13,453 nucleotides of DNA from SIG701 sp045577175 (GTDB taxonomy: Bacteria > Bacillota > Clostridia > Oscillospirales > CAG-272): the NCBI GenBank assembly GCA_045577175.1, contig JAZNHT010000016.1, positions 1-13,453 on the forward strand, read 5' to 3'. Shown here one piece after another: positions 1-5,376 of the stretch. The translations under genes were made by a program, and so were the position numbers. The notes beneath the pieces are model-generated. The model made no database searches, had not been told where the DNA came from, and saw only the letters and a program-made list of their open reading frames with translations. Within the stretch, counting starts at the first letter, position 1, and every line of letters begins with the position of its first letter.

Positions 1-501
1 TCCCGAGCTTCTGAACATCATATAAGAGTTTGTAGGCTGCATATCATATTTTGGGTTAAACAGTGCTTCCGTCCATCCAACACCGGCAAAAGCGTTTTCA
101 TAACTCACACGCGCACCGCTTTGCTGATACGCGTCCCAGAATCGGTCGTATTCGGATTGCTCTCCGATCGCTTTTCCGTCCTCCAGCCCTTTTGAAAATC
201 CACGGTCAAATCCGTTGTCATATACATACGGGACTTTTTCCGGCACGTCGGCGAGCGTCGGTGCATCTTCTTTGATATACGTGCCGCCGTGTTCACGAAT
301 ACTTTTGTTAATCTTTGCGAGCGCCGCGGTGCTTTCCGCTTCCGCATCGGCTTTTCCGGCGTCATAGCCTTGTTCCGTGCCTGCAACCATGCCGTCCGCA
401 AAGCCTGCTTCATAGCCCTGCGGATAGCGGTCAATCGGCACCGTGACCGCTCTGAGATTCACTCGGATTGCCGCCGGCGTTTTTATTTGTACCTCAAACA
501 T
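1..501 (-). CDS. Prophage-type structural protein, 3' end beyond the window
   Basis: Read on the minus strand from the ATG at 501-499, the frame stays open for 167 codons to the window edge, so the C-terminus is missing. The N-terminus (MFEVQIKTPAAIRVNLRAV) is followed by Gly/Tyr/Ala-rich repeats around residues 28-50 (GYEAGFADG, then GYDAGKADA) and a second set near 95-112 (YDNGFDRGFSKGLEDGK). Residues 119-157 (FWDAYQQ...FAG.GWTEALFNPKYD) resemble a module I recall from minor structural or surface-type proteins of Firmicute prophages, where leucine-rich BspA-like repeats often follow. Its start overlaps the stop of the upstream gene (TGATG), so the two are translationally coupled. The exact function is unknown; a tail, baseplate or fibre-associated role is inference from the family impression. 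Confidence 0.75.
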   Translation of the reverse strand, partial: MFEVQIKTPAAIRVNLRAVTVPIDRYPQGYEAGFADGMVAGTEQGYDAGKADAEAESTAALAKINKSIREHGGTYIKEDAPTLADVPEKVPYVYDNGFDRGFSKGLEDGKAIGEQSEYDRFWDAYQQSGARVSYENAFAGVGWTEALFNPKYDMQPTNSYMMFRSSG

Positions 502-827
502 CACAGCACCGCCTTTGACTGTGCGGCGCGTACCGTCAGCGTGCCTGCGTCCTCGCCGATTACGTCTCCGCTTGCGGAACGGATACGCACCTGCACTTTG
601 TGTGCACGGGCGTCGAGCGAGAACGTCTCCTCCTGCGTCAGCGGAAGGGTGAAGATGCCCGTCGCCGCCTCATACGAGATTTCTCCCGCCGTGAGCGTCT
701 TGCGCAGTGCGCCTATTGTTACCTCAATCTCACCGACTGTGTCCGCCGGCATCGGCGATGAATCGCCTGTGATAAGCGTAAAGCACAGCGGATACTGATC
801 CCCCTGCATAATTGTTACGCCGTTCAT
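501..827 (-). CDS. Small phage structural protein (tail/fibre-associated type)
   Basis: This is a 108-residue protein beginning MNGVTIMQGDQYPLCFTLI. The middle has EIEVTIGALRKTL followed by a PLTQEETFSL segment, then KVQVRIRSASGDVIGEDAGTLTV. It has no signal peptide, transmembrane segment or cysteine cluster, and its composition suggests an all-beta fold. I recognise the pattern from small proteins that sit directly before the partner gene at 1-501 in Clostridia prophages; the biochemical role is unknown. The ribosome site is AAGGAG near 839-844, about 11 nt before the start. The start also overlaps the stop of a 12-codon ORF (824-862), so translation may be coupled. No terminase, portal, capsid, lysis or integrase gene is visible, so the rest of any prophage lies to the left. 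Confidence 0.7.
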   Translation of the reverse strand: MNGVTIMQGDQYPLCFTLITGDSSPMPADTVGEIEVTIGALRKTLTAGEISYEAATGIFTLPLTQEETFSLDARAHKVQVRIRSASGDVIGEDAGTLTVRAAQSKAVL

Positions 828-862
828 GCCTGCCCACGCTCCTTTTCAATTGTCTTTTTCAT
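824..862 (-). CDS. 12-codon leader ORF in front of the phage gene
   Basis: An ATG at 862-860 opens a 12-residue reading frame (MKKTIEKERGQA) with an AAAGGA-type ribosome site directly upstream. Its TGA overlaps the ATG of the 501-827 gene (ATGA). An in-frame stop lies four codons before the ATG, so this is not the tail of a longer gene. The position suggests a translational-coupling leader, since the next gene's own ribosome site lies inside this ORF at a long 11-nt spacing. It could also be a chance ORF. Confidence 0.35.
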   Translation of the reverse strand: MKKTIEKERGQA

Positions 863-952
863 AAATTCCTTTCATTGGATGATTACGCTGTCCCTGCAAA
901 AATACCTGTCCGTCCGGTGGGGATTCGCTTCACAATCCCTTTTTCATGATGG

Positions 953-966
953 CGAACATTTGTTCT
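953..966. promoter_or_regulatory. LexA (SOS) operator candidate
   Basis: The sequence CGAACATTTGTTCT contains the dyad GAAC-N4-GTTC. Read on the minus strand the centre is AAAT, which fits the Gram-positive LexA/DinR core GAACRNRYGTTC. It lies about 11-24 nt downstream of the expected start point of the minus-strand promoter at 984-1012. Bound LexA would therefore block leftward transcription of the phage-type genes. The nrdR promoter is over 90 bp away. Confidence 0.65.
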
Positions 967-983
967 TTTTGGCGCGTGCGAAT

Positions 984-1012
984 ATTATAGCACGACTTTC
1001 GTACTTTGTCAA
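984..1012 (-). promoter_or_regulatory. Consensus sigma-A promoter reading left into the phage-type genes
   Basis: On the minus strand there is TTGACA at 1012-1007, a 17-bp spacer, and TATAAT at 989-984, all consensus. It points away from nrdR and has the LexA-type box just downstream. The transcript would have an untranslated leader of about 110 nt before the 12-codon ORF at 862. Confidence 0.8.
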
Positions 1013-1059
1013 CCCCACCCCCTCGGTGCAACTTTTTTGCCCGTGTGTGCGGAGTTTTA

Positions 1060-1088
1060 TTGACAAAAAAACAGATGTGTGATATAAT
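1060..1088 (+). promoter_or_regulatory. Consensus sigma-A promoter for nrdR
   Basis: TTGACA at 1060-1065, a 17-bp spacer and TATAAT at 1083-1088, both consensus hexamers. It is back to back with the leftward promoter, with 47 bp between the -35 boxes. The expected start near 1095 gives a leader of about 43 nt to the nrdR ATG. Confidence 0.85.
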
Positions 1089-1137
1089 AGGCAAAAGCAA
1101 ATTCAGCCCGGTTTTGTGCCTGTAAAGGAGCGTTCCC

Positions 1138-1599
1138 ATGAAATGTCCTATCTGCGGATTTTTTGACAGCAAAGTGATCGATTCCCGTCCGGTGGAGGAA
1201 AATAACAGCATCCGCCGCCGCCGTGAATGTTTGCAGTGTCAGAAGCGCTTTACTACATATGAAGTGATCGAAGCGTACCAGCCTGTGATCGTCAAAAAAG
1301 ACGGTACCAAGGAATACTTCGATAAGAATAAATTGCTCGTCGGTCTTCTCAAGGCGTGTCAGAAGCGCCCGGTGGACGCGGAGGCGATTGCCTCGGAGAT
1401 CGAGGCGGAGATTATGAACTCGCTGAAACGGGAGATCACCTCCCGTGAGATCGGCGAGCGCGCGATGGAGAAGCTCAAGGAGCGCGATGGGGTCGCGTAT
1501 GTCCGCTTTGCATCGGTGTACCGCGAATTTAAGGATCTGGAGACGTTCGTGGAGGCGCTCAAGGGACTGACAGACGCGAAAAAAACGGAGGATGCATAA
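1138..1599 (+). CDS. nrdR: Transcriptional repressor NrdR
   Basis: This 153-residue protein matches the usual NrdR length of about 150. The N-terminal zinc ribbon has CPIC at residues 3-6 and CLQC at 31-34, with the Arg-rich stretch (SIRRRRE) and KRFTTYE between and after, as is typical. Residues 49 to about 139 form the ATP-cone domain (PVIVKKDGTKEYFDKNKLLVGL), which senses ATP/dATP. NrdR is known to bind NrdR boxes upstream of ribonucleotide reductase genes and repress them when dATP is high; no nrd gene is in this window. The start is fixed by AAAGGAG at 1124-1130, 7 nt before the ATG. It has its own promoter and a following hairpin. The divergent SOS-type promoter is notable because lexA is the divergent neighbour of nrdR in some Gram-positive lineages. 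Confidence 0.97.
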   Translation: MKCPICGFFDSKVIDSRPVEENNSIRRRRECLQCQKRFTTYEVIEAYQPVIVKKDGTKEYFDKNKLLVGLLKACQKRPVDAEAIASEIEAEIMNSLKREITSREIGERAMEKLKERDGVAYVRFASVYREFKDLETFVEALKGLTDAKKTEDA

Positions 1600-1626
1600 G
1601 GGAGGCGAAATATTTTCGCTCTCCCT
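1599..1626 (+). terminator. Hairpin after nrdR
   Basis: AGGGAGGCGAAA at 1599-1610 pairs with TTTCGCTCTCCCT at 1614-1626, with one bulged base. It overlaps the last base of the nrdR stop codon. The T-tract that follows is weak (CTTG), so termination may be incomplete. Confidence 0.55.
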
Positions 1627-1627
1627 C

Positions 1628-1656
1628 TTGCAATTGCGCCTAAAGTGTGGTATAAT
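1628..1656 (+). promoter_or_regulatory. Promoter for the tRNA-Ser transcript
   Basis: TTGCAA at 1628-1633, a 17-bp spacer and a consensus TATAAT at 1651-1656. Nothing coding follows until the tRNA at 1903, so the leader would be about 240 nt. It was probably much closer to the tRNA before the 1705-1900 duplication or insert arose (inference). Confidence 0.65.
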
Positions 1657-1680
1657 ACTTTCGTTTGACGGGGATACCTG

Positions 1681-1722
1681 CCAAACGGATGCTTAAGTTA
1701 ATACGGAAGGATATCGAAGTGG
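1681..1722 (+). repeat. Truncated tRNA-Ser copy with its leader (direct repeat of 1881-1920)
   Basis: GGAAGGATATCGAAGTGG at 1705-1722 is identical to the first 18 nt of the intact tRNA at 1903-1920. The upstream CCAAACGGA...CTTAA leader is also repeated imperfectly (1681 and 1881). A further 9-nt block, GTTTGCGAG, recurs at 1727-1735 and 1946-1954. The left copy lacks the part that carries the anticodon arm. It therefore reads as the remnant of a tandem tRNA-Ser copy, or a duplication made by an insertion. Confidence 0.65.
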
Positions 1723-1757
1723 GGACGTTTGCGAGTGCCGCCGGTGGCGGATGAAGC

Positions 1758-1881
1758 GAGCAAAACGGAGTGGCAGCGGTCGAAATTTTGCGAAGCGGAT
1801 AGCGAGCTGAAAATTTCGGGCACCGCAACAGGACATAACGTGGTTTCCTGTTCGATGAAAAGTGAATAGTTTGTTTTGCTC
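1758..1881. repeat. Nested inverted-repeat element between the tRNA fragment and the tRNA
   Basis: The outer arms GAGCAAAAC (1758-1766) and GTTTTGCTC (1873-1881) are perfect complements. Inside lie CGAAATTTT (1781-1789) pairing with AAAATTTCG (1810-1818), and AACAGGA (1827-1833) pairing with TCCTGTT (1846-1852). The result is a three-stem branched fold in the leader of the tRNA transcript. There is no convincing ORF. It may be a MITE-like insert or a processed leader RNA; its identity is unknown. Confidence 0.5.
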
Positions 1882-1902
1882 CAAACGGAGCTTAACATAT
1901 AC

Positions 1903-1991
1903 GGAAGGATATCGAAGTGGTCATAACGGGGCTGACTCGAAATCAGTTTGCGAGCAATCGCACGAGGGTTCGAATCCCTCTCCTTCCGCCA
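1903..1991 (+). tRNA. tRNA-Ser (anticodon CGA), CCA encoded
   Basis: The acceptor arm GGAAGGA (1903-1909) pairs with TCCTTCC (1981-1987), followed by G and an encoded CCA (1989-1991). The anticodon loop CTCGAAA is at 1936-1942 with anticodon CGA at 1938-1940, which reads UCG serine codons. The long variable arm (GCGAGCAATCGC region, 1950-1961) is typical of class II tRNA-Ser, and the T arm has GGTTCGAATCC. The gene is intact, although an 18-nt 5' fragment of it is repeated 198 bp upstream. Confidence 0.95.
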
Positions 1992-2017
1992 ATGGCGGTG
2001 ATATACCGCGAAAAGAA

Positions 2018-2048
2018 GCCGCAGAACATAGGAGTTCTGCGGCTTTTT
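2018..2048 (+). terminator. Rho-independent terminator after tRNA-Ser
   Basis: GCCGCAGAAC (2018-2027) pairs perfectly with GTTCTGCGGC (2034-2043) over a 6-nt loop, followed by five T. It ends 23 bp before the next start codon, leaving no room for a separate promoter for the AT-rich pair. Confidence 0.85.
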
Positions 2049-2071
2049 GAAACATATAAGGAGAACATGCT

Positions 2072-2269
2072 ATGAAAAAAACAAGAATTATACAGTGCGA
2101 AAAATGTAAAAAAGATTATTATTATGAAAGTGATGGGAACATTTGCGGTGGCGGAAAAGATTGGGAAACTGCATATTGCCCTTACTGTAAAGCAGAAGGT
2201 CCGTCAGAATTTATTAGTGGGTTTATTCGCACATTCAAAATAGACGGCAACGGAAATCCCATTCGATAA
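2072..2269 (+). CDS. Small zinc-ribbon-like protein, hypothetical
   Basis: This is a 65-residue protein with a ribosome site (AAGGAG) about 10 nt before the ATG. It has two CxxC pairs, C9-x2-C12 (CEKC) and C36-x2-C39 (CPYC), with a lone C25 between. This is the spacing of a small rubredoxin- or zinc-ribbon-type knuckle. It lacks membrane segments and a signal peptide, so it is probably cytoplasmic. I do not recognise a named family. Codon use is AT-rich, like the lipoprotein that follows 32 bp later and unlike nrdR or DUF421, so the pair was probably acquired together. No promoter is visible between the tRNA terminator and its ribosome site, so expression may depend on read-through from the tRNA transcript. 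Confidence 0.75.
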   Translation: MKKTRIIQCEKCKKDYYYESDGNICGGGKDWETAYCPYCKAEGPSEFISGFIRTFKIDGNGNPIR

Positions 2270-2301
2270 AACTTTAATAAAACTATTTAGGAGAAAAAAC
2301 T

Positions 2302-3015
2302 ATGAAAAAAATTGTTTTATGTTTGTTTTCAATAATATTTATATTCGCTTTAACATCTTGTAACGTTGATGTTATTACTATGCCTTATGATAGCAGCGAA
2401 TACAAAAATGGCGAGTGGACGGTTGAATCATTAGTTGAACACTTTGAAACTCTTGGTTTTACAGATATTGATGTTACAAATGTTAAAGATTCTTTTGGAG
2501 AAGCTAAGGTTGAAATTTACAATGTGAATATAGAAGATTCATCATCTGATTCATGGTTTACTGAATACAAGGCGTTTAAAAAGGGAGAAGAATTTGGTTC
2601 GTGGTTAAAAATCAAAATAAAAACCCATACATTCACCCCTACTTTAACTGTTGATAATTGTTCCGATTTGGCAAATATTATACAGAGTGACACATCTAAT
2701 ACAGACGCAATTAACTCCTTTATGAATGCTCATAATGGAGAATATATCGAGTTTTGTGGAACCATTACAGATTGGAATGATAAGTGGTTTTGGGTCGGTG
2801 TGGATTTAACAGTAGCTGTTGAAGATAGTAAAAGTTTGAGCTTTGTTTGGGACACCATTGATCTTATTGATTTAAAATTAGAAGGCGACTATCACTACAA
2901 TAAGTATAAAACTGGGTTAATTAGCGAAGGGATGAAAGTACATATGATTGTTAAAGTAGATTCTGAAGATAATAAATGGAAATTAGAGATATATACAATG
3001 GAGATTTTAAAATAA
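2302..3015 (+). CDS. Lipoprotein, DUF4839-like
   Basis: This is a 237-residue protein with a type II signal peptide: Lys at 2-3, a hydrophobic core at residues 4-17, and lipobox LTSC with the acylated cysteine at C20. It should be anchored on the outer face of the membrane. Residues 40-110 (WTVESLVEHFETLGFTDIDV...) resemble the PASTA-like module found in front of DUF4839. Residues 115-236 (LTVDNCSDLANII...GEYIEFCGTITDW...LKLEG...GLISEGMKVHMIVKV) resemble the DUF4839 domain. The assignment is from memory of the family pattern. The function is unknown; cargo near tRNA genes and mobile elements often includes such lipoproteins. The gene is strongly AT-rich relative to the flanks. GGAG lies about 9 nt before the ATG, and a strong terminator follows. 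Confidence 0.75.
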   Translation: MKKIVLCLFSIIFIFALTSCNVDVITMPYDSSEYKNGEWTVESLVEHFETLGFTDIDVTNVKDSFGEAKVEIYNVNIEDSSSDSWFTEYKAFKKGEEFGSWLKIKIKTHTFTPTLTVDNCSDLANIIQSDTSNTDAINSFMNAHNGEYIEFCGTITDWNDKWFWVGVDLTVAVEDSKSLSFVWDTIDLIDLKLEGDYHYNKYKTGLISEGMKVHMIVKVDSEDNKWKLEIYTMEILK

Positions 3016-3023
3016 AGTTTCAC

Positions 3024-3051
3024 AAAGCCCGAAGCTCACGCTTCGGGCTTT
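3024..3051 (+). terminator. Terminator after the lipoprotein gene
   Basis: AAAGCCCGAAGC (3024-3035) pairs perfectly with GCTTCGGGCTTT (3040-3051) over a TCAC loop. T-rich sequence follows. It marks the right end of the AT-rich stretch. Confidence 0.85.
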
Positions 3052-3132
3052 AATATTTTATTTGTTTCTCACCCCAGTGCTTTACTCATCGCGACGCCGG
3101 TATCCGCTTTCGTCCCTGCATCATCCTCCCCC

Positions 3133-3157
3133 TTTTCGGATATACTATCCCCGAAAA
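3133..3157 (+). promoter_or_regulatory. Possible -10 box inside an inverted repeat before the DUF421 gene
   Basis: TATACT at 3141-3146 could be a -10 box, but no good -35 is seen. It is framed by TTTTCGG (3133-3139) and CCGAAAA (3151-3157), a 7-bp dyad that would suit an operator. The call is tentative. Confidence 0.3.
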
Positions 3158-3172
3158 TGCGGAGGTGCCAAT

Positions 3173-3853
3173 ATGGATTTCGTAAAAATCGTCCTCACAT
3201 CCCTCTTGTCTGCGGCGGCTTTGTTCGTGATTGCGAAGCTAATGGGGCATAAGCAGGTCGCACAGCTCGATTTCTTTGATTACATCAGCGGAATCACCAT
3301 CGGCTCGATCGCTGCGGAGCTTGCCACCGATCTCGAAGCCCCGTGGAAATCGCTGATTGCGCTCGCGGTGTACGGGGGCGTGTCCGTTCTCCTCAGTCTC
3401 ATCACCACCAACTGTCCGCGTATGCGAAAGTACGTCAACGGTACGCCCACGATTCTTATGAACGACGGAAAGCTGTATCGGGAAAATCTGAAGAAAGCCA
3501 AGCTGGAGCTCTCCGAATTTCTGCTTCTCTGCCGGGAGCAGGGATATTTTGACCTTACGGAAATCCGGACGGCGGTATTCGAGCATAACGGAAAGATCTC
3601 CGTTCTTCCCGTCAGCGACAAGCGTCCCGTCACGCCTGCCGATCTGCATCTACAGCCCGAAGCGGCGCATATCGGCACGGAGGTGATTTTAGACGGGCGC
3701 GTGATGGGGGAGAATCTTCAGCGTATCGGACGGGATGGGAATTGGCTTGAAAAGCGGCTGAAGGCGGAGGGATACCGAGACGCTCAGGCGGTGTTTCTCG
3801 GCATCTACCGCGCGGAGGACGATACGCTTACGCTGTATCCGAGTGACTGCTGA
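3173..3853 (+). CDS. DUF421 (YetF-type) membrane protein
   Basis: This is a 226-residue protein. The N-terminal third is membrane-embedded: segments at about residues 5-24, 36-50 and 60-78, with the family signature MGHKQVAQLDFFDYISGITIGSIAA. A soluble alpha/beta part follows, with GTPTILMNDGKLYRENLKKAKLELSEFL (89-117) and REQGYFDLTEIRTAVFEHNGKISVLP (121-146), both diagnostic for DUF421/YetF/YcaP proteins. The length fits the family. Its molecular function is not established; B. subtilis relatives are linked to spore and stress physiology. The start at 3173 is chosen for GGAGG at 3161-3165, 7 nt upstream. The in-frame extension to 3062 has no ribosome site and encodes non-family sequence. It is monocistronic between two terminators. 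Confidence 0.93.
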   Translation: MDFVKIVLTSLLSAAALFVIAKLMGHKQVAQLDFFDYISGITIGSIAAELATDLEAPWKSLIALAVYGGVSVLLSLITTNCPRMRKYVNGTPTILMNDGKLYRENLKKAKLELSEFLLLCREQGYFDLTEIRTAVFEHNGKISVLPVSDKRPVTPADLHLQPEAAHIGTEVILDGRVMGENLQRIGRDGNWLEKRLKAEGYRDAQAVFLGIYRAEDDTLTLYPSDC

Positions 3854-3858
3854 AAAAA

Positions 3859-3885
3859 GGCGGCAACCGTATGGCTGCCGTCTTT
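3859..3885 (+). terminator. Terminator after the DUF421 gene
   Basis: GGCGGCAACC (3859-3868) pairs with GGCTGCCGTC (3873-3882) over a GTAT loop, with one G-T pair and one mismatch. TTTCTTT follows. Confidence 0.7.
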
Positions 3886-3921
3886 CTTTATGTAAAAAAT
3901 TGAAATGTTTTTTCTTTCCTC

Positions 3922-3950
3922 TTGACAGGCGGAGCAGGGTATGGTATACT
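3922..3950 (+). promoter_or_regulatory. Promoter of the sdp-type operon
   Basis: TTGACA at 3922-3927, a 17-bp spacer, and TATACT at 3945-3950 preceded by a TGG. This is strong. The operator dyad begins 4 bp after the -10, so the start point lies inside the operator. Confidence 0.85.
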
Positions 3951-3953
3951 ATG

Positions 3954-3978
3954 TTTAACAAATAGGTTAAATGTTAAA
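3954..3978. promoter_or_regulatory. Operator dyad, probable SdpR-type autorepressor site
   Basis: TTTAACA (3954-3960) and TGTTAAA (3972-3978) are exact inverted repeats with an 11-bp centre, GGTTAAA being a further partial copy. The dyad covers the transcription start and lies 17 bp before the sdpR start codon. ArsR-family SdpR repressors are known to repress their own operon. Assigning this site to this SdpR is inference. Confidence 0.65.
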
Positions 3979-3994
3979 TAAAAAGGAGGAGCCC

Positions 3995-4267
3995 ATGGCA
4001 TTGCAGGAAACGATGCGGGCACTTGCCGATCCGATACGGCGGGAGATTCTGCATCTTTTGAAAGAGGGAAGGCTGTCCGCGGGGGAGATTGTCGAGCATT
4101 TTGAGGTGACGGGAGCGTCGATTTCGAGGCATCTGTCCGTGCTCAAGGATGCCGATCTGATCCGCGATAAGCGCGAGGGGAAATTCATCTATTACGAACT
4201 GAACGCGTCCGTGCTTGAGGAGATCATGCTGTGGATCGCGGCACTGAAAGGAGACGGTGAGAAATGA
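3995..4267 (+). CDS. sdpR: ArsR-family autorepressor, SdpR type
   Basis: This is a 90-residue winged-helix repressor. Residues 6-20 (MRALADPIRREILHL) open the ArsR fold. Residues 26-52 (LSAGEIVEHFEVTGASISRHLSVLKDA) are the helix-turn-helix, and 55-66 (IRDKREGKFIYY) is the wing. It has no ArsR metal-binding cysteine motif, as in SdpR. In B. subtilis, SdpR represses the sdpRI operon, and SdpI captures it at the membrane when the SdpC killing peptide is sensed. The start at 3995 is fixed by AGGAGG at 3984-3989. An earlier in-frame ATG at 3971 lies inside the operator and has no ribosome site. The stop overlaps the sdpI start (ATGA). Confidence 0.9.
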   Translation: MALQETMRALADPIRREILHLLKEGRLSAGEIVEHFEVTGASISRHLSVLKDADLIRDKREGKFIYYELNASVLEEIMLWIAALKGDGEK

Positions 4268-5376
4268 AAGAGCTGTTCAGAAAAAACAAATGGGTACTGC
4301 TTGTGTCATCGCTTGTGATTCTTTTGCCGGTGGTGTTCGGGCTGATCGTGTGGGATTACCTGCCCGATACGGTGCCGCTCCATTGGGGCATGGACGGGAA
4401 GGCGGACGGCTTTGGCAGCCCGTGGGTGGTGGTGTTGATCGTTCCGGCGATTTTGCTTGCCCTGCATTGGCTGTGCATCCTTGTCACATGGAAGGACAAC
4501 GCGAACAATGAGCAGAGCCGCAAGGTGCTGACTCTGACGTACTGGATTCTGCCTTTCATTTCGGTGATTATGAGCATATTCGTATACGCGGCGGCGTTCG
4601 GTCATACGGTGCATATGCTGTCGGCGGTTTGGATTATCCTCGGTGCCACATTCATCCTGATCGGCAATTACCTGCCGAAGTGCCGGCACAACCGTACGAT
4701 CGGTATCAAAATCAAGTGGACGCTCGCCAATGAGGAAAACTGGAACAAAACGCACCGCATCGCCGGGATTGTGTCCGTGGCGGTCGGCGTGCTGTGCTTT
4801 CCTGCCGCGTTTCTGCCGGAGAAAGCGTTCCTGATCGCGATGGTCGTGTTGATCGCCGCCTGCGTGGGCGTGCCGACGGTGTATTCGTACCTGTATTATA
4901 AAAAACAGCTCCGCGAGGGCACGGCGACGAAAGCGGATTTCGCCATGCCGAAAACGGATAAGCGGATCGGCTGGGTTGTGACGGTCATTACCGTGCTGAT
5001 TTTTGCCTTCTGCGCGTGGATTTCCTTCACGGGGGAGATTGACGTCGCGCTTGGGGACACCTCATTCACCGTCGAGGCGAGCTTTTACAGCGATCTCACC
5101 GTCGCGTATGCGGATGTCGAGTCGGTTGAGTACCGTGAGGCAGGGGTGGACGGCACGCGCGTGATGGGCTTCGGCTCGGCGCGGCTTCTGATGGGCGCAT
5201 TTGAAAACGGGGAATTTGGCACCTACACGCGCTATACCTACACGAAGCCTGCCGCGTGCGCGGTTTTGACGGTCAGGGGAGAAATCCTCGTGATCGGCTG
5301 TGCGGATGCGGCGGAAACAAAGGCGTTTTGTGACGCGCTAAGCGTGCGTATCACGGAGAAAGGAGGCAACCCGTGA
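4264..5376 (+). CDS. sdpI: SdpI-family membrane protein with DUF1648 and C-terminal PH-like domain
   Basis: This is a 370-residue protein. Residues 10-28 form the first membrane segment. Residues 33-53 (LPDTVPLHWGMDGKADGFGSP) are the DUF1648 signature. Further segments lie at about 55-75, 92-112, 118-134, 166-184, 188-208 and 236-254. Residues 134-168 (GNYLPKCRHNRTIGIKIKW...NWNKTHRIAG) are the SdpI signature. The final part, about 258-360, is soluble and beta-rich like a bacterial PH domain. In B. subtilis SdpI gives immunity to the SDP killing peptide and signals to SdpR. No sdpC-like toxin gene is visible here, so the module may serve as an immunity or envelope-stress sensor. It overlaps sdpR by ATGA and the ATPase gene by GTGA. 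Confidence 0.9.
   Translation: MKELFRKNKWVLLVSSLVILLPVVFGLIVWDYLPDTVPLHWGMDGKADGFGSPWVVVLIVPAILLALHWLCILVTWKDNANNEQSRKVLTLTYWILPFISVIMSIFVYAAAFGHTVHMLSAVWIILGATFILIGNYLPKCRHNRTIGIKIKWTLANEENWNKTHRIAGIVSVAVGVLCFPAAFLPEKAFLIAMVVLIAACVGVPTVYSYLYYKKQLREGTATKADFAMPKTDKRIGWVVTVITVLIFAFCAWISFTGEIDVALGDTSFTVEASFYSDLTVAYADVESVEYREAGVDGTRVMGFGSARLLMGAFENGEFGTYTRYTYTKPAACAVLTVRGEILVIGCADAAETKAFCDALSVRITEKGGNP

Noticed and set aside
105..434. A 109-codon minus-strand frame in the left phage region
   Set aside because: It overlaps the 1-501 gene in another frame. That gene has a coupled start, an open frame to the edge and a recognisable repeat pattern, while this one has arginine-rich shadow composition.
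930..1211. A 93-codon minus-strand frame across the nrdR start and both promoters
   Set aside because: It runs through two consensus promoters and the nrdR zinc-ribbon codons and shows no family resemblance.
1970..3062. tRNA-Ser 3' end as an integration site for the AT-rich pair
   Set aside because: No second copy of the tRNA 3' sequence occurs at the right end of the AT-rich stretch and no integrase lies between.
3971..3994. An 8-residue N-terminal extension of SdpR from the ATG at 3971
   Set aside because: That ATG lies within the operator dyad and lacks a ribosome site, while AGGAGG fits the ATG at 3995.
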